From Phycicoccus flavus (GTDB lineage Bacteria; Actinomycetota; Actinomycetes; Actinomycetales; Dermatophilaceae): a stretch of 42,349 nucleotides of DNA. Made by a program: the position numbers and the translations under genes. Below the pieces are notes generated by a model that was given only the letters and a program-made list of their open reading frames with translations, did no database searches and had not been told where the DNA came from. Positions 6,439-15,612 of the stretch are shown one piece after another (the first letter of the stretch is position 1; each line of letters starts with the position of its first letter). Location of the stretch: the NCBI RefSeq assembly GCF_004025965.2, contig NZ_SAYU02000035.1, forward strand, positions 1 to 42,349, in the 5' to 3' direction.

Positions 6439-8193
6439 TTAGGGGGTGCGGCGTGCGTGGTCGGCAGCCAGGGTCAGGTACACGGCTGCGGTCCAGGTGT
6501 AGGCGCGGTCGCGTAGCCCGGCGCCGGTTCGCGCGTCGAAGTTCTCGGCGAAGCCGGACCGCTCGCACAGGGCCCGGAACCGCGCGCTCACCGTGTCGGC
6601 AAGGTCGGGGAACCCGCTCGCGCGCAGGCCGTCTTCGATGAGGGCGGTCGACGGGGCCCAGATCGGACCGCGCCAGTAGCCGTCGTCCTCGTACAGCGGC
6701 GAGTTCACCGGCTCCGTCGCGGGCCCGTACTCGGTGAGGTGGCCCTCCAGCCGGGTGGCCAGCAGGTCGCGGACCTCACGCGGCAGGCGCTCGCCGAGGA
6801 CGAGCGGCAGCAGGTTGAGGAGGCTGGTGACCGTGCTGGGCCGCCCGCTCAGCGCACCGACGGCGACGAACTCCTCGCCGGTCCACAGCCCTTCCAGCAT
6901 GACCTCGAGCACCTCGTCCCGGGTCTCACGCCACGCCGCCGACGGGTGGCCGAGCTCGTCGGAGAGGTCGGCGAGGACGTCGAGCTGCACGACGAGGAAG
7001 CCCGCGAGGTCCGGGGCCTCGATGACGCGGTCGAGGTCGAAGGTGGTCGAGTTGTCCCAGCCGCTGTCGTTGCCGTGCTGGTAGTACGGCAGCACGTGCC
7101 CGGGCCGGCGTCGTGAGTCCAGCCAGAACCGGGTCCACCGGACCAGGCCGTCGTGGATGCGGTCGAGCTCGGGGCGGGACAGGGGGCGCGCCGCGGTTGC
7201 CCGCAGCCGGCGCAGCGCCCAGCCGTGGATCGGCGGCTTGACGTAGTTGTAGAGGACCTCGGTGTGGGTCAGCGAGTCCGGCAGCGCCCCGCGGTCGTCC
7301 TGATGGTCGAAGGGCGCGAGCAGCTGGTCGACCGCGGCGTCCGGGCGACCCGGGGCCAGGGCGAGGGCGTTGAAGCAGTGGTCCCAGCTCCACAGCTTGT
7401 CCATCCAGTGCTTGGACATGAGCACCGACTCGCGGGTCATCAGACCGCTGGGCGCCACCGTCGCCGACCACAGCACGTAGGCCGCGCGGCCGGCGGCCGG
7501 GGTCCGGGCGTCCCGCCACGGCGCGAGGTCCTCGAGGTAGGCGGCGAAGTCCGCCCGCGAGTCCGCGACGACCTGCTCGAAGGTCCGGAGCGGGGAGGGG
7601 ATCGTTGTCTGCGAGGTCGACTCGCGCACCTCAGCCTCCCACCAGCCGCCGTCGGCGCCCAGGGTCACCGCGCGGGTCGCCTGCCCGAGCGCCTCGCTAC
7701 CTTCGACGATGGAGGCCCCGGACAGTACCGAGACCCGGTAGCGGTGCCCGGTCTCGTAGCTGGTGAAGACGAGGGCGTCGTCCACCGGGTCGGTGAAGAG
7801 GTAGGTCCCGGTGAAGGGCGTGAGCGCGGCGGCGGCGTCCGAGAGTCGCAGCCCGAGTCCCGACCCCCGCAGCCGCACTGCGTCGGCCCCGTCGAAGGCG
7901 GCCTCCACCGTGGCGTCGCCGTCCGACCAGCGGAACACGCCGGGGTCGGCGGACCATGTCGCTTCGACCGGCACGCCGTCCCGCTCGGGGGCCAGCGCGA
8001 GGACACCGTGGAAGCCGTTGCGGTGCGAGACCAGGTGCACGAGGTCGCTGTGGGTGTGCAGCGCGACAACGGGTGAGAGGTCCAGCCAGGAGCCGCGCCG
8101 CGAGAACGGGATCTCCCGGACGTCGAAGGTGAGGTCGTCGGCGGTCTCGCGGGCGCGGTCGCCGGGCAGCAGGGTGGTGTCGGGGATGGTCAT
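6439..8193 (-). CDS. Intracellular (alpha/alpha)6 glycosidase, GH63/MGH1-like
   Basis: The 584-residue protein lacks a signal peptide and is probably cytoplasmic, cutting oligosaccharides imported by the adjacent ABC transporter. The N-terminal half (to about 200) is a beta-rich domain and the C-terminal half a helical toroid. The toroid carries family-type motifs WSWDHCFNALAL (268-279), HGNDSGWDNST (373-383) and YEDDGYWRGPIWAP (501-514). In GH63-like enzymes the Asp of the NDSGWDNS segment is a candidate catalytic acid. The ATG at 8193 lies 13 bases after the malG-type stop, so translation is coupled. Specificity within this superfamily ranges over glucosides, mannosides and glycerate glycosides and cannot be set from sequence alone. 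Confidence 0.8.
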   Translation of the reverse strand: MTIPDTTLLPGDRARETADDLTFDVREIPFSRRGSWLDLSPVVALHTHSDLVHLVSHRNGFHGVLALAPERDGVPVEATWSADPGVFRWSDGDATVEAAFDGADAVRLRGSGLGLRLSDAAAALTPFTGTYLFTDPVDDALVFTSYETGHRYRVSVLSGASIVEGSEALGQATRAVTLGADGGWWEAEVRESTSQTTIPSPLRTFEQVVADSRADFAAYLEDLAPWRDARTPAAGRAAYVLWSATVAPSGLMTRESVLMSKHWMDKLWSWDHCFNALALAPGRPDAAVDQLLAPFDHQDDRGALPDSLTHTEVLYNYVKPPIHGWALRRLRATAARPLSRPELDRIHDGLVRWTRFWLDSRRRPGHVLPYYQHGNDSGWDNSTTFDLDRVIEAPDLAGFLVVQLDVLADLSDELGHPSAAWRETRDEVLEVMLEGLWTGEEFVAVGALSGRPSTVTSLLNLLPLVLGERLPREVRDLLATRLEGHLTEYGPATEPVNSPLYEDDGYWRGPIWAPSTALIEDGLRASGFPDLADTVSARFRALCERSGFAENFDARTGAGLRDRAYTWTAAVYLTLAADHARRTP

Positions 8194-8206
8194 GGGGTCC
8201 TTCGGG

Positions 8207-9025
8207 TCAGTCCTTGACGGCGCCCGCGGTCACGCCGGCGGCGACGTACCGCTGCGCGACGACGAGCAGGATGGCGGTGGGGATCGAGGCGGCGACAGCG
8301 GTCGCCATGAGGGCGCCCCACTCCTGGTTCTGCGACCCGATGTAGTCGTAGAGACCCATCGTGATCGGGCGCAGCTTCCCGCCCTCGCGGTTCAGGGTGG
8401 AGGCGAATATGAAGTCCGACCAGGCCCAGAGGAACGCGAACAGCGCCACCGTGACAGCCGAGTTGCGGGAGATCGGCAGGACGACCCGGGTGAAGGTCAC
8501 CCAGGTGTTCGCGCCGTCGACGGCCGCGGCGTTGAGCAGCTCGCGCGGGATGCCGGCCATGAAGGCCGAGAAGAGCATGACCCCGAACGGGATGGCGACC
8601 GTGGAGTCGGCGACGACCAGCCCGGGCAGGGTGTCCAGGACGCCGAGGTCGGTGTAGACCGTGTAGAAGCCAAGGGCCATGACCACTGCGGGGATCATCT
8701 GGGCGACGATGAGGCAGAAGTTCAGCGCTCGCCGTCCGGGGACGAACAGCGAGGACAGGGCGTAGCCCGCGGGGGCCGAGACGAGCAGGGTGAGCAGCAC
8801 CGTCCCGAGGCCGACCACGAGGCTGGTCCCGAGGTAGGGCAGCTGGTCCTGGAGCACCAGGCGGTAGTTGTCGAGCGTGAACGCGCGCGGGTAGAGGTCA
8901 CCGCTGCGAATGGCGCTGCGCCGGGTGAGCGAGACGTTGACCATCCAGTAGAGCGGGAAGAGCATGAGCGCGGTGAGGACCAGGCCGACGCCGGTCTTCC
9001 ACCAGGTGCGGGGGCTGTCGGTCAT
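8207..9025 (-). CDS. Carbohydrate ABC transporter permease, MalG type
   Basis: The 272-residue inner-membrane protein is the second permease of a CUT1 sugar importer. It has about six membrane segments, beginning TGVGLVLTALMLFPLYWMVNVS. The cytoplasmic EAA loop, which docks to the ATPase, reads LNAAAVDGANTWVTFTRVVLP. It ends with the typical tail GVTAGAVKD. ATG 9025 is one base past the stop of the MalF-type gene; an upstream extension to 9331 would only overlap that gene. No ATP-binding subunit is encoded nearby, so a shared MsiK-type ATPase elsewhere is likely, as is common in actinobacteria. Confidence 0.92.
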   Translation of the reverse strand: MTDSPRTWWKTGVGLVLTALMLFPLYWMVNVSLTRRSAIRSGDLYPRAFTLDNYRLVLQDQLPYLGTSLVVGLGTVLLTLLVSAPAGYALSSLFVPGRRALNFCLIVAQMIPAVVMALGFYTVYTDLGVLDTLPGLVVADSTVAIPFGVMLFSAFMAGIPRELLNAAAVDGANTWVTFTRVVLPISRNSAVTVALFAFLWAWSDFIFASTLNREGGKLRPITMGLYDYIGSQNQEWGALMATAVAASIPTAILLVVAQRYVAAGVTAGAVKD

Positions 9026-9026
9026 C

Positions 9027-10007
9027 TCATGCCTCCTGGTCCCGGCGCTGTACGACGAGGTAGACGACCCCCATGACGAGGGCCAGGACGAGCAAGATCG
9101 TGCCGACCACGGAGGCCTCCGAGTAGCGGATGACGGCGGAGGTGCCCTTCCCGAAGGCCATGCCGTAGGCCCAGGTGGCGAGCGTCTGCGACGTGCCGGT
9201 GCCCGTCGTCGTGATCCAGATGATGTCGACGACCTTGAGGGTGTAGACGAACCCGAGGAGCAGCGTGATGGCGCTGACCGGGCGCAGCAGCGGCAGCGTG
9301 ATGGAGACGAACCGGCGCCAGGCTCCGGCACCGTCGAGCGCGGCGGCCTCGTACAGATCGGCAGGGATGTTCTGCAGGCCGGAGTAGAGGATGACGAGGT
9401 TGAACGGGATGCCGAGCCAGATGTTCGCGATGGTCACCGCCCACAGCGAGTTGTCCGCGCCGAGCCACCACACCGGGTCGAGCCCGAACAGCCCCAAGAA
9501 ACGGTTGAGGATGCCGGAGTCGGCGTCCATCATCCACTGCCAGGTCGTCGCCGAGACGATGATCGGCAGCAACCACGGGACGAGGAAGAGGCCGCGCAGG
9601 ACGATCGACAGCGGGAAGTGCCGGTGGAAGAACACCGCCAGGCCGAGCCCGATGACGTACTGGAAGACCAGCGAGCCGACGACGAAGACCGCCGTCTGCT
9701 GCACGGTCGGGACGAACGCCGGGGCGGTCAGCACCTCGCGGTAGATCTCGGTGCCCACGTAGGGGGCCTCACCGGTGATGTACGTCGCCCGGGTGAAGCG
9801 GTGCAGGCTCATCGACACGTTCTCGACGAGCGGGTAGGCGTAGAACACGACGAGGTAGACGACGAGCGGGGCGACGAAGGCGACGCCGGCCCACCGGCGG
9901 CGGCGGCGGCGTGGCCGGTCGCCGGCGGCGTCCGCGACCCGGTCGGCCGCGGCCGCGCGCGTGGCCCGGCGCTCCAGCGTCGGCGTTGCTGCGGAGTTCC
10001 TGCTCAC
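9027..10007 (-). CDS. Carbohydrate ABC transporter permease, MalF type
   Basis: The 326-residue membrane protein is the first permease of the CUT1 importer. A basic N-terminal tail (RPRRRRRRW, about 32-40) precedes six or so membrane segments. The EAA motif is YEAAALDGAGAWRRFVSITLP. GTG 10007 is preceded by GAGGAGGT at a good distance, and an ATG in between runs into a stop. It sits between the binding-protein gene and the MalG-type gene in a single minus-strand operon. Confidence 0.92.
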   Translation of the reverse strand: MSRNSAATPTLERRATRAAAADRVADAAGDRPRRRRRRWAGVAFVAPLVVYLVVFYAYPLVENVSMSLHRFTRATYITGEAPYVGTEIYREVLTAPAFVPTVQQTAVFVVGSLVFQYVIGLGLAVFFHRHFPLSIVLRGLFLVPWLLPIIVSATTWQWMMDADSGILNRFLGLFGLDPVWWLGADNSLWAVTIANIWLGIPFNLVILYSGLQNIPADLYEAAALDGAGAWRRFVSITLPLLRPVSAITLLLGFVYTLKVVDIIWITTTGTGTSQTLATWAYGMAFGKGTSAVIRYSEASVVGTILLVLALVMGVVYLVVQRRDQEA

Positions 10008-10080
10008 TGCTCCATACCTCCTCGGTGGGGGGTCCGGGACGGGCTGGTGGTACAGGGCGCCCGCCCGTCCCGGACGGTCC

Positions 10081-11343
10081 TCAGCCCTGGGTCTCCTGCG
10101 CCGCCGCCTCGAACGCGGACTTCACCTGGCCGGCGTCGCCGGCGGCGTTGAGCGCCGCCTGCTCGGCCTTGGACAGGGCCGCAGAGGTCTGCAGGTACGC
10201 GGTCCCCAGGTCCGTCGTGCGGCCCTGTGCGTTGTCGATGGCGTCGGTCCAGCTCGTGTAGACCGGCTCGGCGGCGATCTGCTCCGTGCGAGTCTCCTGG
10301 TTGGCGGTGAAGTAGCCGAGCATGTTGTCGGTCTTCACCTGGTTGTCCGAGCTGAGCAGGCAGTCGATGACGGCCTTCGCGGCGGCATAGTGCGCCTGCG
10401 CGTTCTCCTTGTGCAGCGGCACCACACCGAACTCGCCACCGGTCGGGACCGGGGCAGCGCCGCCGTCCTTCGCGGGGATCGGCATCATCGCGATCGGGAA
10501 CTTCTCATCCGCCGCGGACTTGGCGAACCACGACCCGTTCTCAGCGAAGCCGTAGTCACCGGTGAGGAAGAGGTCCCAGGAGGCCGACTGGTTGTCGGTG
10601 ATGGCCGACTTCGGGGCGTAGCCCTTGCCGATCCAGTCCGAGACCAGCTGGCCGGCCGCCACGGCCTCCGGCGAGCCGATGTCCTTGAGGTTCGCGCCCG
10701 CGCCCCAGAACCACGGAAGGAACTGGAAGGTCCCCTCCTCGCCCGGGATGCCGGCGAAGGTGATGCCCTTGTGGCCGGCGCCGGTGACCTTCTCCAGCGC
10801 CGCGTTCAGGCTCGCCCAGTCGGTGATGCCCGAGGGGTCGACGCCCGCGTCCTTCAGCACCTTCTCGTTGTAGTAGAGGCCGAGAGTGTTCGCGCCGAGG
10901 GGCACGCCGTAGGTCTTGCCGTCGACGGTGCCGGGGCCGGCGAGGTTCGGGTCCGCGTCCGAGGCGGCGATCCCGACCTCGTCGATCGGGACGAGCAGAC
11001 CGGACGCGGAGGCCTCGGGCACCGCCGGGTTGTCCAGGAACACGACCTCGGGCGCGTTGTCCTCCTTGACCGCGGTCGTGAGGTTGTTGATGAGGTCGGT
11101 GTTCGGCGCGGCCGTCCGGGTGATGGTGGCACCCTCGGGGGCGCACGCCTGGACGTACTTCGCCCAGTCGCTGCTGTCGTCGTACTGGGGGTAGGGGTCC
11201 CAGAAGCCGATGTTCGTCACGGCTGCGGACGAGCCACCGCCGGAGCTCGCGGAGTCGTCGGAGCCGCAGGCCGCGACCGTCGTCGACAGCGCGGCCACGA
11301 GGAGGAGGGCGGCGGATCGCCGGACCGTGCGGGTGGTGTTCAT
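10081..11343 (-). CDS. Sugar-binding lipoprotein of the CUT1 transporter
   Basis: This 420-residue extracellular solute-binding protein (family 1) captures the sugar and delivers it to the MalF/MalG permeases. The lipobox LSTTVAAC places the lipidated cysteine at residue 26, followed by a Gly/Ser linker. Typical family segments include VKEDNAPEVVFLDNP, YGVPLGANTLGLYYNEKVLKDAGV and FLTGDYGFAENGSWF. ATG 11343 has GGAAGGA just upstream and begins the signal peptide; the frame extends further upstream without protein-like sequence. A LacI-type operator lies 43-56 bases upstream, so this is the first gene of the regulated operon. Confidence 0.92.
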   Translation of the reverse strand: MNTTRTVRRSAALLLVAALSTTVAACGSDDSASSGGGSSAAVTNIGFWDPYPQYDDSSDWAKYVQACAPEGATITRTAAPNTDLINNLTTAVKEDNAPEVVFLDNPAVPEASASGLLVPIDEVGIAASDADPNLAGPGTVDGKTYGVPLGANTLGLYYNEKVLKDAGVDPSGITDWASLNAALEKVTGAGHKGITFAGIPGEEGTFQFLPWFWGAGANLKDIGSPEAVAAGQLVSDWIGKGYAPKSAITDNQSASWDLFLTGDYGFAENGSWFAKSAADEKFPIAMMPIPAKDGGAAPVPTGGEFGVVPLHKENAQAHYAAAKAVIDCLLSSDNQVKTDNMLGYFTANQETRTEQIAAEPVYTSWTDAIDNAQGRTTDLGTAYLQTSAALSKAEQAALNAAGDAGQVKSAFEAAAQETQG

Positions 11344-11385
11344 TGCGTGTCCTTCCACGTCGTTGTGAGAGCGATTGCGTTGGTG

Positions 11386-11399
11386 TTGAACCGGTTCGA
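11386..11399. promoter_or_regulatory. LacI-type operator upstream of the binding-protein gene
   Basis: TTGAACCGGTTCGA differs at one position from the TCGAACCGGTTCGA core of the perfect palindrome upstream of the LacI gene. It lies 43-56 bases before the ATG of the binding protein, where it would overlap the promoter of the transport/glycosidase operon. Confidence 0.75.
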
Positions 11400-11440
11400 C
11401 AGTGCCGTCGTGAGAGCCGTGCTGGGGCGACGGCCGTGGC

Positions 11441-12445
11441 CTACCGGGTGCTACCTCGGTCCCGCAACACGGGTGCCACGAACCGGAGGATGGGTGGGCC
11501 CGCGTCGGCCGCTGAAGCGATGCGGGCGATGAGCCGCGAGACCGCCTGCCGGCCGAGGTCGTCGGCTGCGGACTCGACGGCGGTGTACGGCAGGGAGAAC
11601 TCCTCGCCGAAGTCCCGGGAGTAGAGGCTGACGACACTGAGGTCGTCGGGGACCCGGACGCCGCGCTCGCGCAGGATGGGAGGGAGGGCGGCGATGGTGG
11701 CGTCGTTGTGGACGATGAGACCGGTGGCGCCGGGGTGGGCGTCCAGGACGGCGTGCACGGACTCGGCGATGGCCGGCTGCCGGGACTCGCCGTGGTACAC
11801 GTGGATCTGCAGACCGTACCGGGCCGCCCGCTCCACGGCGGCGTCCCGGAACCGCCAGGCGTACGAGCCGCCGCGGTCGACGACGTGCTGGGGCGGGGCG
11901 ATCAGCAGCAGCTCGCGGTGGCCGCGCTCCTGCAGGTGGTCCACGAGCATCCGGGCGGCCTCGCCGAAGTCGAGGTCGACGATGTCCAGACCGCGGGTGT
12001 CGCGGGCCAGGCCCAGCAGGACACCGGGCTTGGAGACCGCTCGCAACGCCTCGAGCCGCGGGTCGTCCGCGGTGACGTCGAGCAGGACGATGCCGTCGAC
12101 CATGTGCGAGTCGGCGATGCGGTGGATCGCCGACGGGCCGTCGGGGTCGGTGACCATGAGGATGTCGTAGCCGAGCTCGCGGGCCTGCATGGAGATGGGG
12201 AGGACGTACTGGAGCATCGCCGGTGCGAACTCGTCCTGGTGGAACTGCAGCAGGAGGCCGAGGACCATGGTCTGCGAGGTGGCCAGGGCCCGCGCCCCGG
12301 CGTTCGGGGTGAACCCGAGGTCGCTGATCGCCTGCTGCACCCGACGCCGGGTGTCGGAGGAGATGGTGCGCTTGCCGGACAAGGCGTACGACACCGTGCT
12401 CCGGGAGACGCCCGCCTGCCGGGCAACGTCCTCGATCGTCGCCAC
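11441..12445 (-). CDS. LacI-family transcriptional repressor
   Basis: The 334-residue regulator begins MATIEDVARQAGVSRSTVSY, the LacI headpiece, with a hinge helix near NAGARALAT (about 48-56). A periplasmic-binding-protein-like sensor domain follows, with segments such as HMVDGIVLLDV and TGLIVHNDATIAALP. GTG 12445 has GGGAGGTG just upstream. The gene is first of the minus-strand cluster and a perfect 16-bp palindrome lies 20-35 bases before it, which implies autoregulation. The same site recurs before the binding-protein gene and inside the glycosidase start, so it is very likely the operon's repressor, released by an imported or processed sugar. The inducer is unknown. Confidence 0.93.
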   Translation of the reverse strand: MATIEDVARQAGVSRSTVSYALSGKRTISSDTRRRVQQAISDLGFTPNAGARALATSQTMVLGLLLQFHQDEFAPAMLQYVLPISMQARELGYDILMVTDPDGPSAIHRIADSHMVDGIVLLDVTADDPRLEALRAVSKPGVLLGLARDTRGLDIVDLDFGEAARMLVDHLQERGHRELLLIAPPQHVVDRGGSYAWRFRDAAVERAARYGLQIHVYHGESRQPAIAESVHAVLDAHPGATGLIVHNDATIAALPPILRERGVRVPDDLSVVSLYSRDFGEEFSLPYTAVESAADDLGRQAVSRLIARIASAADAGPPILRFVAPVLRDRGSTR

Positions 12446-12464
12446 GCCGCACCTCCCGTTCTTC

Positions 12465-12480
12465 GTCGAACCGGTTCGAC
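12465..12480. promoter_or_regulatory. Perfect LacI operator (autoregulatory)
   Basis: GTCGAACCGGTTCGAC is a perfect 16-bp palindrome with the central CG step typical of LacI-family operators. It lies directly upstream of the LacI GTG and is the best of three copies. Confidence 0.8.
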
Positions 12481-12823
12481 TCCGAACCGTTGACGACGAG
12501 TGTGGGCGATCGCGGAGCGTCCGTCAAGGGGCAACATCACGCGTCTTCGTCGGTTTACACGTCCCCGACCCGTTCAGGTGGCGCACCGAGGTCGTCATTG
12601 ACCGGCCGGGACGTGGCCGCAGGGTTGCGGATGTCCGGCCCGATGAGGTCGGCGATGGCGTCGCCCATTCGTGCTTCCGCTCCGGTTCTTGGTCAGCACA
12701 GACACCGGATCGCCACGGTCCCCTTGATGAGATCGACGGTCGTGTTGGTGTCGACGGGTCAGCGAGATGCCAAGCCGTCTGCGACGGAGAAGACCAGATC
12801 ACATCGCAATCAGGGCGAGACCT
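12481..12823. other. Region between the LacI operator and the tautomerase gene
   Basis: Apart from a 37-codon minus frame (12555-12668, listed separately) I see no supported gene, terminator or repeat here. The minus-strand gene at 12824 ends into this region and the LacI unit starts from it, so it must hold the LacI promoter. Confidence 0.4.
12555..12668 (-). CDS. Possible 37-residue small protein or gene remnant
   Basis: An ATG at 12668 is preceded by GGAAGCACGA and opens a frame beginning MGDAIADLIGPDIRNPAATS and ending at the TAA at 12555-12557. The amino acid composition is plausible, but I recognise no family. It may be the start of a gene that lost the rest of its sequence, or chance. 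It lies in the gap between the tautomerase gene and the LacI promoter. Confidence 0.2.
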   Translation of the reverse strand: MGDAIADLIGPDIRNPAATSRPVNDDLGAPPERVGDV

Positions 12824-13213
12824 TCACAGTCGACCCACCAGGTACTGGGCTTCGCCGTTGCCGAAGCTCCAGTCATCCGTCCCGTTGGTCATGATCGAGA
12901 CGAAGAGGTCTTGGGGGTCCAGGCCGGTGCGGTCCTGTAGTCGTTCGGCCAGAAGGCTGTAAAGCCGCTTCTTCATGTCGGGAGTGCGTGGGCTGGTGAA
13001 GATGTGCACCACGACGGCCCGCTCGGTGCGCTCGAACCCGAGACCGGTGTCCAGGATGATCATCTGACCCAACGCATGCTGCGTGACGATCTGGTAGCGG
13101 TCATCGGCGGGCACTTCGAAGGCGTCGACGACACAGTCCTGGACGGTGTCCGCGAGGCGACGTAGCTCGTCGGCGCTACGACCCTCGTTGATGTCGATCC
13201 TGACCAATGGCAT
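12824..13213 (-). CDS. Tautomerase-superfamily protein
   Basis: The 129-residue protein begins MPLVRIDINEGRSADELRRL. After Met removal it would expose Pro2, the catalytic base of 4-oxalocrotonate-tautomerase-like enzymes. The length is about twice that of the short (62-residue) tautomerases and fits the single-chain, duplicated-fold group. ATG 13213 is chosen because it sets Pro at position 2; a frame start at 13246 would bury it. Relatives tautomerise enols or dehalogenate in aromatic catabolism, and the nearby monooxygenase/hydrolase cluster fits such a role. The substrate is unknown. The ribosome binding site is weak (GAGAGG). Confidence 0.8.
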   Translation of the reverse strand: MPLVRIDINEGRSADELRRLADTVQDCVVDAFEVPADDRYQIVTQHALGQMIILDTGLGFERTERAVVVHIFTSPRTPDMKKRLYSLLAERLQDRTGLDPQDLFVSIMTNGTDDWSFGNGEAQYLVGRL

Positions 13214-13921
13214 GGCGGGCCTCTCACTGAACCGAAGTGGTGACATGTGAAGTGTGCCACCGCCTCGGTGCCGCAGTGGCGCGGCACCGTGTGGCCGGGG
13301 TGATCAACCGGCAGCGGTCACCGACGCATCCTTGGACCCGCAGTCGGCCCGGTCACGGACGCCGGCAAGGGCGAGGTCCTCATCTTCGAATCGTCCCCAC
13401 GCGAACACTGGCGCACGTTCTGGTGCGCTAACCCACCGGACCGGCTGGGCCCGGAGAACCAACGCCGCTCCGTCGTCGGGATCCCGTCCCAACGACGCCG
13501 CCGTCATCCGCCTCATCGGAATGTCCCGGCCGACACCCACGACGAGTGGACCCCCGACGAACGCCGCAATCTCTCCGAGGCATGCGCGAGCAGGATCGTC
13601 ACGACCGGCAATGGTGACCTCGTCGCCCTCACCCAGGGCTGACCGATGGGCACCACGACGACCTTGAAGCACAGCTCCCCGCGGGACGCGTACTCCTTGC
13701 CACTTCCCGCGAGGCCGCGAGGGGCGCACCGGGGCACGACACGGCTGAGCCGGGCGCCCGCTGCGTTTTGGACAGCGTGAAGGAACTCCCCGGATCCCGG
13801 ACGCGCGACCGTCGGCTCGGCCGTTCACGCGACCTTGGACATCGCCGTGCCCTCCAGAGGTCTGCTGCGAGTTTGCGGCCACATAGAGCCTCCCGACGTA
13901 CCGGGCTACGGCCGCGTGGCG
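13214..13921. other. 708-bp gap with possible decayed coding sequence
   Basis: No intact gene is supported. On the plus strand, short stretches read like protein in changing frames: GKGEVLIFESSPREHWRTFW around 13366-13425, and DEWTPDERRNLSEA continuing to ALTQG before the TGA at about 13640-13642. They may belong to one gene broken by frameshifts, but I recognise no family. No clear hairpin separates the flanking minus-strand genes. Confidence 0.3.
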
Positions 13922-15523
13922 TCATCGAACGGAAGGGGGCGAGACCAGAGCGAGAAAGTGCTGGACGGCCGTCCACGCCTCGTCGCCGGACTTCGAGCCC
14001 GGGAGCGGCGTCGGCGCAACCACACCGATGTAGCCGTCCGGCCGGACCAGAACCAGCCCTGATCCCGGCATGCCGTAGACGCTCCGGAGCGCGCTGCTCG
14101 GCTCCGGCACCAGGACGGTCACGACCTGCGCACCCGCCCGCGGGAAGTCCAGCCCGGCGACCGCCGCACCGGCCTCCGCGCCCAGAGCGAGAAGGGTGAA
14201 GTGCGGCCCACGAAATGCCCGGTGCAGCCGCCCGTGGCGTCCTCGGTCGTCGACATAGACGGCGTCGGGGGCGCGGTCCCCGGCGACCAGGCGGCCAGTG
14301 GCCGCTCCCTTCCCCGCCAGCGGGCCACCCTTGTAGCTCAGGCGCAGCTGGCGCTCCTCGTCCCCGCGGGAGGCACCGGCGAGCGGACGGCTGCTCATGC
14401 TCGCGTAGATCTCGCTGGACAGCCCAAGGACGCGGGCCGCGACGGGCTGCCGCTCGGTCTCGTAGGAATCCAGCAACGCGTCGGGAGCTCCCGCGAGCAC
14501 CTGGGCCAGCTTCCAGCCGAGGTTGTAGGCGTCCTGGATTCCGGTGTTCATGCCCTGCGCACCGGTGGGGGGGTGGACATGTGCGGCATCCCCGACGAGG
14601 AGGACGTCACCGTGACGGTAGCGCCGCGCAAGACGGATGTTGGGACGCCAAACCGAGGACCAGTGCACCTCCTCGATGGCGATGTCGGCCTTCCCCACGA
14701 AGTCCTCGACCATGCGCCGCACCGTGGCCTGATCTACGTCTGCGCTCTCGTCGGGGCGCAGCTTGAGCATGAGCTGGAACCTTCCGTCGGGCAGAGGACA
14801 CAGGGCCATGAATCGTCCGGCGTGCCGGGGCCAGATGTGCCAGCGGTTCCGGGACAGCCCGCTCAGGGTGAGGTCGGCGACGACCATCCGGTCACTCTCG
14901 TCCGTCGTTCCCGGGAACTCGATGCCCGCGCCGGAGCGGACGGTGCTGCCGCCCCCGTCCGCTCCCACGAGGTAGCGCGCCCGCACCCTCTCGAGCCGGC
15001 CGTCGGCGTGCTCGAGGTCGGCGAGGACCCCACGGTCCTCTTGCGAGTGGCCGACCAGTCGGACGCCGTGATGGACCCCGCCGCCGAGTTCGGCGAGCCG
15101 GCGGCGCAGGGCGGCGTCGGTGTCGTACTGCGCGACGAGCAGGGTGTTCGGATGAGGAACGTCCTCGGAGGCCGCGTGGTGCTTGATCATCGTCTTGGGG
15201 AGGGTGACCGGTCCGAGGTGGATTCCGAGCTTCGGATAGAGCGTGCTGTGCGCCTCGATGTCAGCGAGCGCGCCCAGGTCGTCCAGGACCTCGCAGGTCC
15301 GCGGCTGAACTCCTTTGGCCCGCGAGCCCTCGAAACCTCCGGCGGCGGCGCTCACGATCCGGTGCCGTACGTCGCGGCGCTGCAGGTCGCAGGCCAAGAC
15401 GAGTCCGGCCGGGCCCGCACCGACGATCAGCACCTCGACGTCCGTGGGGTGCGCGTCGTCGTCCGACGCCTCGGGGACAGGCTGCCCACCCGAGCCGCTT
15501 CGTGTATTGATCGTCTCGTTCAT
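13922..15523 (-). CDS. FAD-dependent aromatic monooxygenase (class A flavoprotein)
   Basis: The 533-residue enzyme would hydroxylate an aromatic or N-heteroaromatic substrate with NAD(P)H and O2. The FAD dinucleotide fold is at VLIVGAGPAG (31-40). The second motif is GADGGGSTVR (187-196), and the FAD-ribityl motif GDAAHVHPPTG continues into MNTGIQDAYNL (311-335). The C-terminal domain after about 400 resembles the thioredoxin-like extension of phenol hydroxylase/MhpA relatives. ATG 15523 is preceded by AAAGGGG. It lies 89 bases downstream of the amidohydrolase-fold gene on the same strand, so the two are likely co-transcribed with the alpha/beta hydrolase. The ring substrate cannot be read from sequence. 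Confidence 0.88.
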   Translation of the reverse strand: MNETINTRSGSGGQPVPEASDDDAHPTDVEVLIVGAGPAGLVLACDLQRRDVRHRIVSAAAGGFEGSRAKGVQPRTCEVLDDLGALADIEAHSTLYPKLGIHLGPVTLPKTMIKHHAASEDVPHPNTLLVAQYDTDAALRRRLAELGGGVHHGVRLVGHSQEDRGVLADLEHADGRLERVRARYLVGADGGGSTVRSGAGIEFPGTTDESDRMVVADLTLSGLSRNRWHIWPRHAGRFMALCPLPDGRFQLMLKLRPDESADVDQATVRRMVEDFVGKADIAIEEVHWSSVWRPNIRLARRYRHGDVLLVGDAAHVHPPTGAQGMNTGIQDAYNLGWKLAQVLAGAPDALLDSYETERQPVAARVLGLSSEIYASMSSRPLAGASRGDEERQLRLSYKGGPLAGKGAATGRLVAGDRAPDAVYVDDRGRHGRLHRAFRGPHFTLLALGAEAGAAVAGLDFPRAGAQVVTVLVPEPSSALRSVYGMPGSGLVLVRPDGYIGVVAPTPLPGSKSGDEAWTAVQHFLALVSPPSVR

Positions 15524-15612
15524 CGTGCACGCCCCTTTGCCCTGGTCATCACAGATAACTTGTGTTCGAAATATCCTGGTCGCGGACCGTTTCTCGGTCG
15601 CTGCGCGTGGCC

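Noticed and set aside
13254-13667. Plus-strand open frame as a gene
   Set aside because: Ser/Arg/Pro-rich with no family pattern, and the more protein-like stretches in this region lie in other frames.
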